Shown piece after piece: positions 47,066 through 59,111 of a stretch of 64,000 bases of DNA. Source of the stretch: Gambelia wislizenii (taxonomy: Eukaryota; Chordata; Lepidosauria; Squamata; Crotaphytidae). A program made the position numbers and the translations under genes. Positions within the stretch are counted from its first letter, which is position 1; every line of letters starts with the position of its first letter. Location of the stretch: NCBI GenBank assembly GCA_030847615.1, contig JAUMIR010000002.1, positions 242,439,809 to 242,503,808 on the forward strand, in the 5' to 3' direction. The notes beneath the pieces are model-generated. The model saw nothing but the letters and a program-made list of their open reading frames with translations. It did no database searches and was not told the DNA's origin.

Positions 47066-47474
47066 CAATGTTAATTTTAAAGATGGGGGGATTCCACACT
47101 TCTCAGAAAATCTTTAGATCATTCACCTAATATCAAATTATTAATTTTTGCTTCTTTTGCTGGAGTCCTTTTTGGTTCATGCAGATTCTATTGTTTGTTC
47201 CATCTTCTGCAGTAGGGTGTAAGAGGATTCCCTTTGCTGCCAAGCTTCTTTTGAGGAACTCAAGCCTTCCTCTTTCATAAAAGTTGCTGCTTCATTTGGA
47301 GATTTTGCGTTTATGTGATGCCAGGAGTTTAGTTGGGAAACACAATCTGTATGCAGTGCTTGCTTTCCAAAGGGCTTGGGCTGAGATCATGCAGTGTTTA
47401 GATTTGCAGGGTATAGCATTATAGTGAGCCTTTTGCTTCTTCCATAATGGTGTCTTTTATATTTCACTATTTTA

Positions 47475-49210
47475 AACAAACCAAGTGTTTGTGGAGGGGA
47501 GCAGAGATCTCAGCCCAGACAGCATCTGTACCACAACTCTGCCAGACCTCAGGCTGGTCCAGCTGTTAAAGGCCAGTGCAAGAACCAGCAGTCATGACAT
47601 CAACCCCCCCAGTTGGGGGCAGGCTCCAGGGATTCATCACAGCATGGGAGCAGACAGCCTCTGACCAGTGTGATCTAGGAACCATTGGACAGGGCTACAG
47701 GATCAAATTGACCTGAATGCATTTGAACCTCTCTGATATCCAAGATCCCTTGCAAACACAGACTACTTCTGGAAGTCATCAATCACCTGTTCCACATTGG
47801 GGTGATAGAAGAGAAGTTCCAGGGATGTTGTTCATTTATCTTTCTGATTGCCAAGAAGAACAGATTATGCTGTGCTATTCTGAATCTGTGAAGGGTGAAC
47901 AGGTTAATTAAGAAGCGGGGCTTTGGGATGGAGACACTGAAGAGCTTTCTCCTGGTGATCCAACAGGGTGATTTCCTAGCTTCCCTTGGTTTAACCAAAA
48001 TGTATTTGCATGTTTTCATTTGCCTAGCACACTGCAGGTTTTTCCACTTCGCCCATGCTGAGAGACGCTTCCAATATCGGGCCTTACCTTTGGCTTAACC
48101 ACAGTGCCCAGGGTGTTCACTAAGGTCATGGTGGCATTGGTGGCAGTCTGGAGGAAAGACCACATTCATATTTACCCATATTTGGATGATCTGTTTCTGT
48201 GTTCTGCATCCCTGCAGCAGGGTGAGGAAAATGTGTGATATGTGCTGGAATCCTTACATCACTATGGTTTTCTGGTCAATCGTGGGAAGAGCAACATCGC
48301 TTTATCTCAAGAGATTCAGCACTTGGGTGCTTTGATCAAAACAAGATCCAGTTTGGTGAAGCTCCCACCAGAAAGGGTCCAGAACATAAGGAAGACCACT
48401 ACCAAAATATAGTCCTTCCAGATAGTGGACTTATCCCTTCTGGCATGCCTGTAGGGTCTAGTGATCACCAGCATGAATTGCCTGCCATGGGTGAGATTCC
48501 ACACTAGGCCACTGCAGTGGCTACTTCTACTGCACCAGGCAGCCATTGCTTCCAAGAGTTGCCTCTAAATCCAGGTTCCCCCAAGAGTCTGGCACTCCCT
48601 GAAGTGGTGGCTTTCCCTAGTGATACTCAAAGAGAGAAATTTCTAGAAGGTGGACAAAGTCCAGGTCATGCCGAACGGCAAACACCAGGGCTGGGGAGCC
48701 CATCTGGTACATGGGACCTGGTAGGAGCATGAAGCCCTGCGCAGCATAAGTTGGTTGGAACTCATGGCCATTTGGCTAGCCATTCTACCATTTGACCCAA
48801 TGATAAGGGGAAGGGTGGTCCTTATAAGAACTGACTCTGACAGTGCCAAGCCCCATGACAATCACGAGGGGAGGCTAGAACCCATCCCCTCATAGAAGAG
48901 ACAAGACAATTCATGAAATGGGCAGAAGCCCACCTCATAGTCCTCAAGGCAGAGCACCTTCAAGAAATGTTCAGCTCCTGAGCAAAATGGCTCAGCCACA
49001 CAGACCTGGACCAGGGAGAGTAGAGTCTCCATCCAGAGGTCTTCCAACAGGTAGCGAGTCGATTTGTGCTTCTGAAGGTGGACCTGTTTGTCACTGGTGA
49101 ACTACAAGGTTCCCAGGTTTCTATCAAGATATCAGATAGAAGGTGCAGAGGGCCTGACTTCACCTTGGCCGAGGGGGCTGCTTTATCTATTTCCCCCTCT
49201 GCTTCCTGCT
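47475..49210 (+). mobile_element. DIRS-like retrotransposon RT-RNase H remnant
   Basis: In shifting frames: KSFLLVIQQGDFLASLGLTK, then YLHVFICLAHCRFFHFAHAE, RRFQYRALPLA, and IYPYLDDLFLCSASLQQGEE (YLDD catalytic motif). RNase H-like GWGAHLVHGTW and ELMAIWLAILPFDP follow, then KWLSHTDLDQGEWSLHPEVF. This order is that of DIRS-type RT-RH. No tyrosine recombinase was seen and the element is broken. Confidence 0.75.
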
Positions 49211-49497
49211 TTCTTTCTCTAAACAAAGAATAAGAGCATAATCCCAAACAGAAAAGTCTGAATAGCTCCCATTTTTTCCTCAGTAAAGAAGTGTATTCCT
49301 AGGGACCAGAGCTCTGAGCTGTCACACAACTGAAATAGTGAGGAGGGTTGTCATACCTACTGGATGTCCTCAAAATAATTGCTTATTTCCTGCCTTTTGG
49401 AGAAGTGGTTGGAATAACCCACATGCCAAGAAAATCCTATGATAGGGTTGTCATAAGTTGGGAGTCAGTGTGAAGGCACATAGCAACAACAGTTTGG

Positions 49498-49719
49498 TAC
49501 AGTGGGCTGACAGTATCTGCTAGGGTTTGGTTCCAGGACAGCCTGTGGATACTAAAATCCATAGATGCTGAAGTCCCATTATATACAATGGAGTAGTAAA
49601 ATAGCATCCCTTATATAAAATGGCAAAATCAAGGTTTGCTTCTTGAAATGTATTTATTTAGTTTTAATATTTTCAAGGCATGGATGGTGGAATCTGTGGA
49701 TACAGAGGGCCGACTGTAC
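49498..49719. mobile_element. Tigger-type MITE
   Basis: The ends TACAGTGGGCTGACAGTATC and GAGGGCCGACTGTA are inverted. The interior has GGTTTGGTTCCAGGACAGCC and GATGGAATAGCATCCC-like shared phrases. Confidence 0.7.
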
Positions 49720-50060
49720 TCAAACACACACACCCAACCCCAGTAGAGCAACACTGAAACCAGGTTGCCTAGTCTTGCTTACATGCTTTATTATGGTTCC
49801 AAAATGTGTTTAAAATGTGTTTAAAAGTTGTCCTGTTGCCCTCTGCCGTGTGCAATGCTTATCTGTTTTTTTAACTTTGCTGCATTGTACAGGTATACTT
49901 CAGTTAACGAAGTAGATGTCTTCTTGAGCATTACTTCTTTAACAGAAAGTTTGATATCAGTGGCAGAAATAGCACGGAAAGAAGGGAGATAGGTTCCTAT
50001 ACTCTAAAAAAGAGCAGCTCAATATGTTTCAACAAGGTTTTTAATTCAAAAGTAACAATA

Positions 50061-50524
50061 TACAGTTGTCCCTCTACAGTTGTCCCTCCACATTCGCGGA
50101 TTTGGCATTCACGGTTTTAAGTATTCACTGTTTAAAAATATTCTTTAAAAAAGAATAATTGTAAAAGCAAAGCTTGATTTTGCCATCTTATATAAGGAAC
50201 ACCATTTTGCTATGCCATTGCATAGAATGGGACTTGAGTATTCACGGATTTGGGTATTCACGGGGGGTCCTGGAACCAAACCCCAGCGAATGTGAAGGGA
50301 CAACTGTATATCCACGGATTTGGTATCCACGGATTTAAGTATTCACAACTTGAAAATATTCTTAAAAAATAATAATCCAAAAAGCAAACCTTGATTTTGC
50401 CATCTTATATAAGGGACACTATTTTGCTCTGCCATTGCATATAATGGGATTTGAGTATTCATGGATTTTGGTATCCATGTGGGGTCCTGGAACCAAACCC
50501 CAGCGAATATGAAGGGACAACTGT
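50061..50524. mobile_element. Outer Tigger-type MITE, split
   Basis: It begins TACAGTTGTCCCTC (50061-50074), resumes after the inner MITE with TCCACGGATTTGG (50309) and ends GGGACAACTGTA at 50524. The split falls in its own terminal repeat. Confidence 0.8.
50075..50308. mobile_element. Inner Tigger-type MITE inserted at TA in the outer one
   Basis: It starts TACAGTTGTCCCTCCACATT and ends AAGGGACAACTGTA, bordered by TA on both sides. It shares the full interior (ATTGCATAGAATGGGACTTG) with the other copies. Confidence 0.85.
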
Positions 50525-52163
50525 ACACAGGTAAAATGAAACAACCAGGTCTGGTAAGCCTTATATAAATGGAGAGAAACAATTTGAACTTTCTAGAGAC
50601 AAATTGAAAGCTTCTTGCAAAATATACCTAAAGGTGACTTTTCTTTCACCAGCCTCTACTTTTCTTATAATTTCCTTTTTGGTGGCCAGACTTACAGATC
50701 TGCGCTTTTTTAACTTGGTTGGGGAATGCTGGTTAGGGAAGCTTTGCTGTTTCTCTGTTTTTCTGTTCATGCATACTCAGTGAGGGATTCTGGATGCAGC
50801 TGCTGTTTACCTTGCCTGGTGTAGGCAGGCAGACACTGTTACAGTAGGATTTGCTAGAGAAGAATCCCATTGTTTTCCATCTCAAGCTTTATTGCATTGT
50901 TTGCTCCAGACATGCTGCTGCAACCTGGCACTGAAAGCCTGTGGTTCTCCAGCCCTCCTTCACCATTCTCCCAATGCCAGTGCTACTGAAAAAAACCTTC
51001 CAGTTAGACAGAGGGTGAAGATGAAAAGCGGCTGGGTGGGAAGAAAAAGTCTTTGTAAAAAGAAGCTTCTTTGTCAGAGGCTTTGTTAACTGAGATATGT
51101 CTCTATGTATATATGAATTCAAAGCATGTATTTAGTCAAAAGGGCTCCCAGAGTGTCTTAGAAGATATGTAATAAGACAGTACCTTCCCTCAGGCTTACA
51201 AATCTAAATTTAAGAAACAACACACAAGAAGGGATGGGAAGAAAGGAGGGGACATTTGAGCCTTCAGGGCAATTTATGTTAGAATGGATTTCACACAGAT
51301 CTTTGTCATGAAGTGACTGCTCTAAAATCATCTTGCAGCTGAAAAATAATTATGACTATTGGCCAAAAATCTTTGGGAGGCTCAGAATCTCATGGTGCAG
51401 CCATCTAGATGTGGTCTGTGTCTGGCATGTGGGGAAACATAGATGTTAATCAGTGCCCAGTTTTTATTCTAGCATACCCTCTTGTTTATGTTAAGGGTGG
51501 GAACTCTGAATACATGTGGACCTTGGAACCCCACTCAGATCCCCCTAAAACCCCCTGGACCCTCCAAAAATTCAGCTGAAGAAACGCTCCCTATCAACAA
51601 TGTTTATCATTCAGAGCTGTTTCAGAGGTCTCCCATCCCAAAACAGAGTAGACAGTACTGGGCAGCATGGACTAATAATGGTCCATAAAAGCAGTCACAG
51701 AACGTATTCATGGAACTGATATTTTATAGCACTTCTTTTAAGAATTTTGTTAATTTTAATTTCACAGAAGTCTTCAAGCTGATCCCCTGAAAACTCTAAG
51801 CTGAATCTGTAAACAGACTCCATTGGGTTTGGGAACGATAGGAAAGTTCATTTCTCTTGGCTCTTTGAAGTCACTACTTCATGCTGCAGTAACCCAGTGA
51901 TGGACATGAGAGTGTCAGCCAGTTCTTATATTTTAGGTTACTGTTGTTGAATTGTTTCGAGCCACCTTTTCTGTCTCTCTGTTCATATAACGTAATAAGC
52001 TGCCAAGTCCTTTCTTACTTAAAACTATTACATTATTATTGAAGCTTGGCCAGACTTTTGTAGAAGAGAAGCCATAATTTTAAAACCTTATTTCATATGT
52101 TTGATTTCTTTCCCCCAGATCACTTGGAGCATGTGAAGCAAGCTGAGGAAACTGAGGTCCAGT

Positions 52164-52280
52164 ATGTGGTATATTATGCAGAGCATTCAGAGTAAATATT
52201 CTTTGTCGGAGCGTTTGATCCGGACTATAGCAGCCATCCGATCCTTCCCACATGACAATGTTGAAGACCTTATCAGGAGG
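52164..52280 (+). CDS. ASB8: ASB8 coding exon 1 (start codon)
   Basis: It encodes MWYIMQSIQSKYSLSERLIR and TIAAIRSFPHDNVEDLIRR, the ASB8-specific N terminus. The exon begins at 52120 after TTTCTTTCCCCCAG, so 44 bp are 5' UTR. An in-frame TGA at 52134-52136 rules out a start further upstream. The mammalian protein begins MSSSMWY (from memory); here the corresponding codons read AGG-TCC-AGT-ATG, so translation should begin at the internal Met. An A at -3 gives a fair initiation context. The donor is GTATGT and the phase is 0. Confidence 0.95.
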
Positions 52281-52980
52281 GTATGTGATAAGACTGTAGA
52301 GGTGTTTCAGCTTTGCTTTGAAAGCTTATTATTTTGGAATTGTTAAAAAGCTCTGGACCTGAGTCTGAGTTCAATTAGGTGGCCCTGCAGGTGTTAGGTA
52401 ACACTTCTTTTGCAACTAGTTCTAGAGTGTGTATGAAAGACAGTTTATAGGGAAGAAAGCATTTTAAAAAATACTGGAAGGGGCAGAGTTCTGAAGCAAT
52501 TTTCTCTGACCAGAAACTCCACTTTATCACTAGTAGTATTTTTGGAAGGAAGAGATAGTCTTGTCTGAAGTATTGATGTATTAAAAAAGGAAGACAAAGT
52601 AAACTGTTTTAGTCCATTAGCAGAGCAAACAGCCCAGGATTTCTTGACCACTGTTCCTCAAGCCTATTTAAATGTGATATTTCTTGTCTTCAAAGGAAAT
52701 TGAACACTTATCTCCAAAGGGCAATGCTAAGATTACTTCAGCTTCCGATTACTTAGATGTTACAGATGGAGCTTCCATGTTAGGCTTGATTGATGTTGCC
52801 AGCTGCTTTACTGTATTAATTGCCAGCTATCTGTTTTGCTAGAGACCATTAAATAGGTAGTAAATCCGCCCATTGGCCAGAATGCTCATGGAATGTATTT
52901 CATTTTATCTCAGGTTTTAAATAATATAAGAGTAATTTCTGGAGCAGTTACAATAACAAGTTGCTATCCCTAAATCTAAG

Positions 52981-53523
52981 TATAGTAGCACCCCCGTATC
53001 TGTGGGCGATTGGTTCCAGGGCCCCTGTGCATAATGAATTCTGCAGACAATAGCGAATGCCCCCCCCAATCGCCATTGCTGCCACAGAAGCCATCGGGGG
53101 GGTGGGACAAAGGGAAAAGGTAAGTGAGACCTCTCCTCCCTTCACCCCACCCCCCATCTTCATTGCAACCACCAGAGCCATGCCAGGGGGCGAAGGGAGA
53201 AGGAAAGCAAGACCTCTCCTCTCCTCCCTCTGCCCTTCTCCGGTCACCGTTGCAGCCACGGAAGCCATCCCGTGGGGTGAAGGGAGAAGGGAGGCAAGAC
53301 CTCCCCTTGCCCCTCCCTCTGATGCCATTGCAGCCACCAGATCCCTCCCAGGGGCAAAAGGACAAGGTAAGTGAGACCTCCCCTTCCTTTGCCCCCCCCC
53401 CCCCGTCGCCATTGCAGCCACCAGAGCCATCCGGAAGCCTCCTCCCTTCCCTTACCCATCCACCTCCCCCCCCCCCACTGTCACCAACTGTGGCAAATCA
53501 GCTAATACGGGGGTGCTACTGTA
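52981..53523. mobile_element. MITE with tandemly repeated GC-rich core
   Basis: The inverted ends are TATAGTAGCACCCCCGTATC and AATACGGGGGTGCTACTGTA. The core has four to five degenerate ~80-bp units with CCATTGCAGCCACCAGAGCC and AGGGAGAAGG. The long ORFs on both strands (for example 52948-53430) arise from this repeat and are not genes. Confidence 0.75.
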
Positions 53524-53866
53524 GTCTGAGGATAGCCTGGGCTTTTTAAAAAAAAAAACAAAGGCCATCTTCTTAGCATCCTGAGACATGAGTTTCCTTT
53601 TTCTCTGTGGATGTCATTGGACGCTCTCCAGTTTTGTTTGTTTGTTTGTTTGTTTTTTGCAATAAATAAGTAACAATATGTATGGTGAGGTTGGTATGAA
53701 CTAGATTTTTTCATTCAGTTTGTGCCCCTAGATAAGAAACATCCTGATTTGGCATCTCTTGCTCTTCAGTGGGATGAGCATGTTGGTAAGATTGGACTGT
53801 GACAATTATCAGTTATAGATGTAACTTCTAAACTTCCTTCATTTTCCCTACTCTGTGTTCTGTTAG

Positions 53867-53971
53867 GGTGCAGATGTTAACTGTATGCATGGTACCCTGA
53901 AGCCGTTACATTGCGCTTGCATGGTTGCTGATGCTGACTGCATTGAGTTGTTATTGGAAAAAGGAGCTGAG
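53867..53971 (+). CDS. ASB8: ASB8 coding exon 2 (first ankyrin repeat)
   Basis: Thirty-five codons encode GADVNCMHGTLKPLHCACMV and ADADCIELLLEKGAE, which contains most of the first ankyrin repeat (TLKPLHCAC, helix pair, LLLEKGAE). The acceptor is TTCTGTTAG and the donor GTAAGA. Phase 0 at both ends. Confidence 0.96.
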
Positions 53972-54382
53972 GTAAGACCTTGAAAACAGTTTAAGAACCG
54001 ATCCGGGGAACCTGTTCTATGGTGGTGTAAGCAATTACTGTATAACGACATTTGTAGTGTACCTTTTAATGTTTTCACCCTCATATTGCAGCTAGGTTGA
54101 GGTCATAGTACAGGGGAGAGCTAGACTTAGGTTGATGGCTCAGTCTTGTAGCTGTTATGCTAGCTCTGTGGCAGAGGCATGACAGAGGGTAGCCTGTGGC
54201 GGTTTTTCCATCTCTTGTAAAACATGTATATGTTCCCAGTTATTCAGTTGAGCTTTATGGGTGTATTTAAAGTAAAGCATCTTGGACAGTCTGTGCACCT
54301 CCCTTCACCATTATATCAGGATCACCCTTATCTGGGTAGACTGGAAATAATAATTATTCAGAGTGTGGCGTATACTTTGATG

Positions 54383-54577
54383 TAGTGATGAGAGTTTTGG
54401 ACTTGGGCTTGAAAGATTCAGGTTGTGGTCCCCTGAGCCATGAAACTCACTGGGTGACCTTCAGTCCAGTCATTCTCTTTCAGCCTAACCTGCTTCACAG
54501 AGCTGTTATGAGAATAAAGTGGGGAGGAGTAGCACAATGCATTGAACCTTGAACTGATTGAAGAGAAAGCAGGATAC
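54383..54577 (+). repeat. SINE-like repeat (tRNA-derived, Sauria-like)
   Basis: TAGTGATGAGAGTTTTGGAC head, B box-like AGGTTGTGGTCCCC, then CTCACTGGGTGACCTTCAGT and AGAGCTGTTATGAGAATAAA tail. Confidence 0.6.
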
Positions 54578-54893
54578 ATTATGACCCTCATAGCTGCAGG
54601 ACCAATACCTGTGGTTTCACTTACCCGTGTATGAAAAAAATAAGTTCTCCAGGCATTTTCTAGGTTCTCCATTGCAATTCTGTGGTCAACTTCCAGTAGA
54701 AACATACCATTGAGTCACACTAGTGGACCTCCATATGTCTAGAATGAATACCTCTCTAGGCATTTAGAGGTCCTCCAGTACAACTCTATGGTATGTTTCT
54801 GCCAGAAATATGGGGTTTGTTACTATCCGCTATTTTCACTATCTGCTGTAAGTCTGGGAACAGATCCCATGCAGATACAGGATTTGTACTGTA
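54578..54893. mobile_element. Tigger-like MITE
   Basis: The ends ATTATGACCCTCATAGCTGC and ATACAGGATTTGTACTGTA are diverged inverted repeats. The interior AGGACCAATACCTGTGGTTT matches the element at 43945. Confidence 0.55.
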
Positions 54894-55599
54894 TAAAGAT
54901 CACTTATAGAACAGATGAAATACAGGTTTTAGGAAAGCTATTCAGAGCTGTACAGGTTGGCTGTTCTACCACTGAAAAGCCAGTTTGCCCAATTGTGTTA
55001 CATTTCTCGTTGAGACATAATTCTTATAATGGTAGACATCCAAAACATGTTAGATATGCTCAGAGATTTCTGTGTTTGCACTGATGTTACTGATACTTTT
55101 TTCCTGCTGGAAAGAAAGCCCCCATTCTGTGTGAGAAGCTACTGTTGAGGTTGGAACTGCATGTTATTTTTTTTTTTAATTTTTTAATTTTTAATTTTTA
55201 TTGGAACTTGGGGAGGAACTGCATGTTATTAAAACAGAATTGGATCAGCCTCCTTTCAAGCTCCCATCTCCTTTTCTAGGTTATGTAATCCAGCATATTT
55301 TATGTCCTGATGTCATAGCATTATTTCTTTGCCCCTGGTTATCACTTGCAGGGAAGGAGAAATGTTCCAGGTAGTAACATCATGATTCTGAGTAGGTAGA
55401 GCCAGATGGAATAAACATGAAATGGGGTCACTTTTGGGAACAGCAGCCTCTATCTCTGTACATTTTTAGTTTGTGGTTTTCAAAATATCTTGTATAATAT
55501 ATTTAAATGGAACAAAACCATCATTTCATAAAGTAACACACAAAAAATCTCCCAACATAGTTGGTTGCATGCCACTTTTTAGAAATCACATTATTATGT

Positions 55600-56070
55600 G
55601 GCAGCATGTTCTCACAGGTAGAACTTTGGAAAGAGAAATTACAGTACCTTTCTATGGTCTGTAGTTCGATTCTGGAAGTTCCCCAAGTTTCAAAAGCACC
55701 CAGCCTTGTGCTAGAGCAGAAAAGTGAAAAAGTGATCTGCCACTTCAAGAATCCTAAGCCCTCTTGGGCATGGTAAAGTACTTACAGTTCTTTGACTTTT
55801 GGCTATTATTTTTAAGGATGATTGGAGTTTTGCTCTGTGGCTTTTCACAGTGGCTTTCCTCTGTGTTCTTGAGAGCCCAGTATGTCAGCTACATCTTCTG
55901 CTGAGCTATTGCCAGCATGTTGTGTTTTTTTTTTTTAACTAACTGATACAAAACAAGGAGACTGTTTATTTTAGTATTTTTCTTTTATTATGAAAAAAGA
56001 TCCTCATAGCAGTGAAAGGAAAAGGCAACCCATCCCAATGTGCCACCCCATCACAAGGTGGGGAAATATA
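55600..56070 (+). other. ASB8 intron 3 sequence, no feature seen
   Basis: AT-rich intronic sequence lies before the L1 insertion. Short ORFs here show no known family. I see nothing else supported. Confidence 0.5.
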
Positions 56071-57663
56071 TTTTATTATTATTATTATCATTATTATTTT
56101 ATTTAATAACCACAGCAAACAACTTTAAACAATAACATTAGACATTAAACTTAGGACAAACAAACTGACACACATTACTAACGGACACTAAAACACTAGG
56201 AAAACAATACATACAAATAGACATACATATCTAAAATACATACACATATACCTAACAAATGACTTCCATCATCTCTTTTATCTATGAAGTTGATTATTTC
56301 TCTAATTTGCTGCTACCCATTTAATTGTCATAGTTCTCTAATTCTGTTGTCATTTACTGATTTATTATTACATTCCTTTTCATTGCATTCTTTATTCCAC
56401 GGATATAATTATTAAATCTCCCAATTTTCTTTCCATAGTGGAATTAAGTCCTTCCACACATCCATATTCCTCCAGCTTTCTATGTTATCTAACAAATTAG
56501 ATAATCTATCCATTTCGTACATATCCAGTAACTTCGCTATCCATTCCTCGATTAAAGGATTTTTTTTTACTTTTCCACTCGTTTGCAAATATTAATCTTG
56601 CAGCTGTTAACGTATAGAATATAATCCTGCCATACTTTTTCTGTATTCTGTAATCTATATTCTGTATCATATTTAGTAAATAAATCTCTGGTTCACAAGG
56701 ATAATGAATTTTCAGTGTCTTTGTTATTATATTATGTATCCTTTTCCAATATTTTTTTGTTTCTCTGCAGTACCACCATATATGATAATACGTCCCTTTC
56801 GTGTTTTCACACTTCCAGCAATTTCCTGACAGGTTTTTATAAATCTTCGCCATCCTTTCTGGTGTTGGGTGCCACATGTTGATCATTTTATAAAAAATCT
56901 CTCTCAGATTGCCCCGCTCTTCAGCCTCAAGGCTATCAGAGCGGCTTCCAAATTGTTTTAAGCAATAGCTATTTACACATCTACACTGCGTTAAGCGGTT
57001 TCCAATGTGTGTTAGCTAATTGCCCCCACAAGCTGGGTACTCATTTTACCAACCTACGAAAGGATGGAAGGCTGAGTGAACCTTGGAGCCCGCTGGGATC
57101 GAACTTGCAACGTGGTGACTTGCTGGACTGGCATTTAACCACTGCGCCACCAGGGCTCCCTGGTGTAACTTCTTGTGAACTTTATATTTACTACCCATGC
57201 CCTTTCCCAATCTTCCAGGTTTATTTCATGGCCTACACTCTTTGCCCATTTTATCATATATGGTTTTGCAACCTCCGTTTCTAAATTTAATTTCAATAGT
57301 AACTGATATATTTTGGATATTCTTTTTTTGTCATCTTGTATGATCTTGTCAAATTCTATCTTTTCCGTCATTAATCCTTCCAACTTTGTATCTATTTTAA
57401 ACTTCTCAGATAATTGTCTGTGTAGGAACCAATGGCAGCCAATTCCTTCCTTCCTTTAAATCCTCCTGCGTTTTCATTTTATATTCCATTCCACTTCTCT
57501 TCAGAATCATTTCATAAGTTAACCATTTATCTATCTGTAACATTTCACTTTTATAAAAAGCCTGGTGGTTTGACACCCATAATGATATCTTAAGATATAA
57601 TTTCCTTTTATGTTTTATTCAGACCCGCATTAACGCCCTTCTTATGTAATGATGGTTAAATTC
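56071..57663 (-). mobile_element. L1 LINE 3' part with target duplication
   Basis: On the - strand, 57135-57383 encodes LNLETEVAKPYMIKWAKSVG and 56506-56886 encodes NCWKCENTKGTYYHIWWYCR (CxxC...H...C). It is flanked by CAAGGTGGGGAAATAT at 56054 and CAAGGTGGGGAAATAT at 57664. The T/A-rich tail is at 56071-56110. A SINE splits it at 56909-57161. Confidence 0.85.
56909..57161 (-). repeat. SINE inserted in the L1
   Basis: In reverse: tail GCCCCGCTCTTCAGCCTCAA at left, head ACCAGGGCTCCC at right, B box AACTTGCAACGTGG region. Same family as 13018. The L1 protein reads on across it (VNIKFTRSYT / LREIFYKMIN). Confidence 0.85.
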
Positions 57664-57819
57664 CAAGGTGGGGAAATATGTTTTAAAACCCTAACATGAG
57701 GTAATCATATCTCCAAAACTTTAACTTCTTAGAGGAACTGTCTAATCACATCAGAGGTCATCCTTTTAGACAAGTCAGCCCAATTCAGGGGCCATGTATT
57801 AGCATATAAAGGTTTAAAG

Positions 57820-58150
57820 GTTCAGGACCGAAGTCCCTTTGATTTATGACAAGACCACCATAAATGAAAATATGTCCCTTCCTGTTTTGTACACTTCCAA
57901 CATTTATTATTACAGTTTTTATATATCTTAGCTAATTTAACAGGAGTCAGATGCCATCGGTACATTATCTTATAAAAAATTTCTTTTGAATTATGTGATA
58001 GGGTAAATTTAATTCCTTTAGTGCACATTATCTCCCAGTGAATCAATTCTATATTTTTACCTATGTTTTGTGACCATTTAATCATATATTCTTTTACTTG
58101 TTCATCTTCCAGATTTAGTGCTAATAGCATCTTATAACTTTTACCAATTC
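57820..58150 (-). mobile_element. Second L1 ORF2 C-terminal fragment
   Basis: On the - strand: LALNLEDEQVKEYMIKWSQN and NKCWKCTKQEGTYFHLWWSC. It is a paralogue of the previous L1, with its own frame breaks. Confidence 0.75.
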
Positions 58151-59111
58151 TTGGTAAAATTTAATTATATTGCTTTTATTATAGTCTACCTCTCACGATG
58201 TTGTGATTTTTATTTAGATTTGGTGACTTCATGTAGATTCTTAGTGACCTTCAGCTCTTGAGTGGTAGGATAGGGTATAAATAATAAAATAACATCATCC
58301 TGATGCTGGATTCCAGCAAAGCTTCATCTTCTTCAGCATCCTCTCTCTCAATGTGGCCAGTCAAATGGCTCCTGGGAAGCTGATAAGCAAAACAAGATAA
58401 GACAACCATCCAGGTTGTCCTGGCCAGAGGCATCTTGTTCGTAAACATGGAGATAGGACAGGAGTACAAACTTAGAATGAATCTCCCAAATACTCAAAGT
58501 GAGCTGTCAAGCCACATGGGTTTTACTAGGACAGATGCATGGAAATGTGGAAGGCTGGATAATTTTTTGGGATGTGTGTGTGCTCAACACCAAGAGTCAC
58601 CCTTCCCTGATGCATCTCCTCAGTTTCTCTATCCAGAGAATAGTACAGTATTGCCTTCTCTGAGTGCTCTTTGCATGTAGAAGTTCTTTTGTGCTGTACT
58701 TGCCATACAATTGACTATGGAGTGGTGCACAAGGACTTTTTTCTTGTTATCTCCAGTTACTAACTGAAGATAAGAGAATTATCTCTTTCCCTCTCAATCC
58801 CACTCCCCTTTACAGTTGGAAGGGAGAGGGTGCTGGTGGTGGGGTGAAGTCGCACAGTACTCCCCTTCCTTTGTGTGAAGGGTAGCAAACTACAGGGGAA
58901 TGTCCTCCACTCTGCGTGCAGGGCCTTCTGCAGGCCTTCTGTGGGCTTCTTTCTGTATTAAGGGTGTCTATTGTTGAATGCATAGTGACTTTTTAGACTT
59001 AAACACTCAAAACCTTGGGGCTTGATAGATGAATTTGTCAGCTTTGGTTTCTACCACAGCCATATTCTTAAATTTTTGTATTTTTTACATATGAAAATAT
59101 GCCAATTATAG

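Larger units (their letters stand above)
49888..51104 (-). mobile_element. Tigger-like DNA transposon remnant (transposase N terminus)
   Basis: The ends TACAGGTATACTTCAGTTAA and GTTAACTGAGATATGTCTCT are inverted. On the - strand, about 50585-50770 encodes KLKKRRSVSLATKKEIIRKV and EAGERKV, the N-terminal helix-turn-helix of pogo/CENP-B type transposases. The rest of the transposase is missing. The left half is occupied by two nested MITEs at 50061-50524. Confidence 0.7.
40777..52119 (+). other. ASB8 intron 1, right part
   Basis: This region holds the transposons listed separately (SINEs, MITEs, L1, DIRS, Tigger). Between them, unrecognised sequence lies at about 42.6-43.5, 47.07-47.47 and 51.1-52.1 kb. 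No coding exon was found. Confidence 0.6.

Noticed and set aside
46695..47099. 134-codon reverse ORF
   Set aside because: Low-complexity Ser/Phe/Leu translation of a purine-rich tract.
52948..53549. ORFs of 105-160 codons on both strands
   Set aside because: They are produced by the tandem GC-rich core of a MITE.
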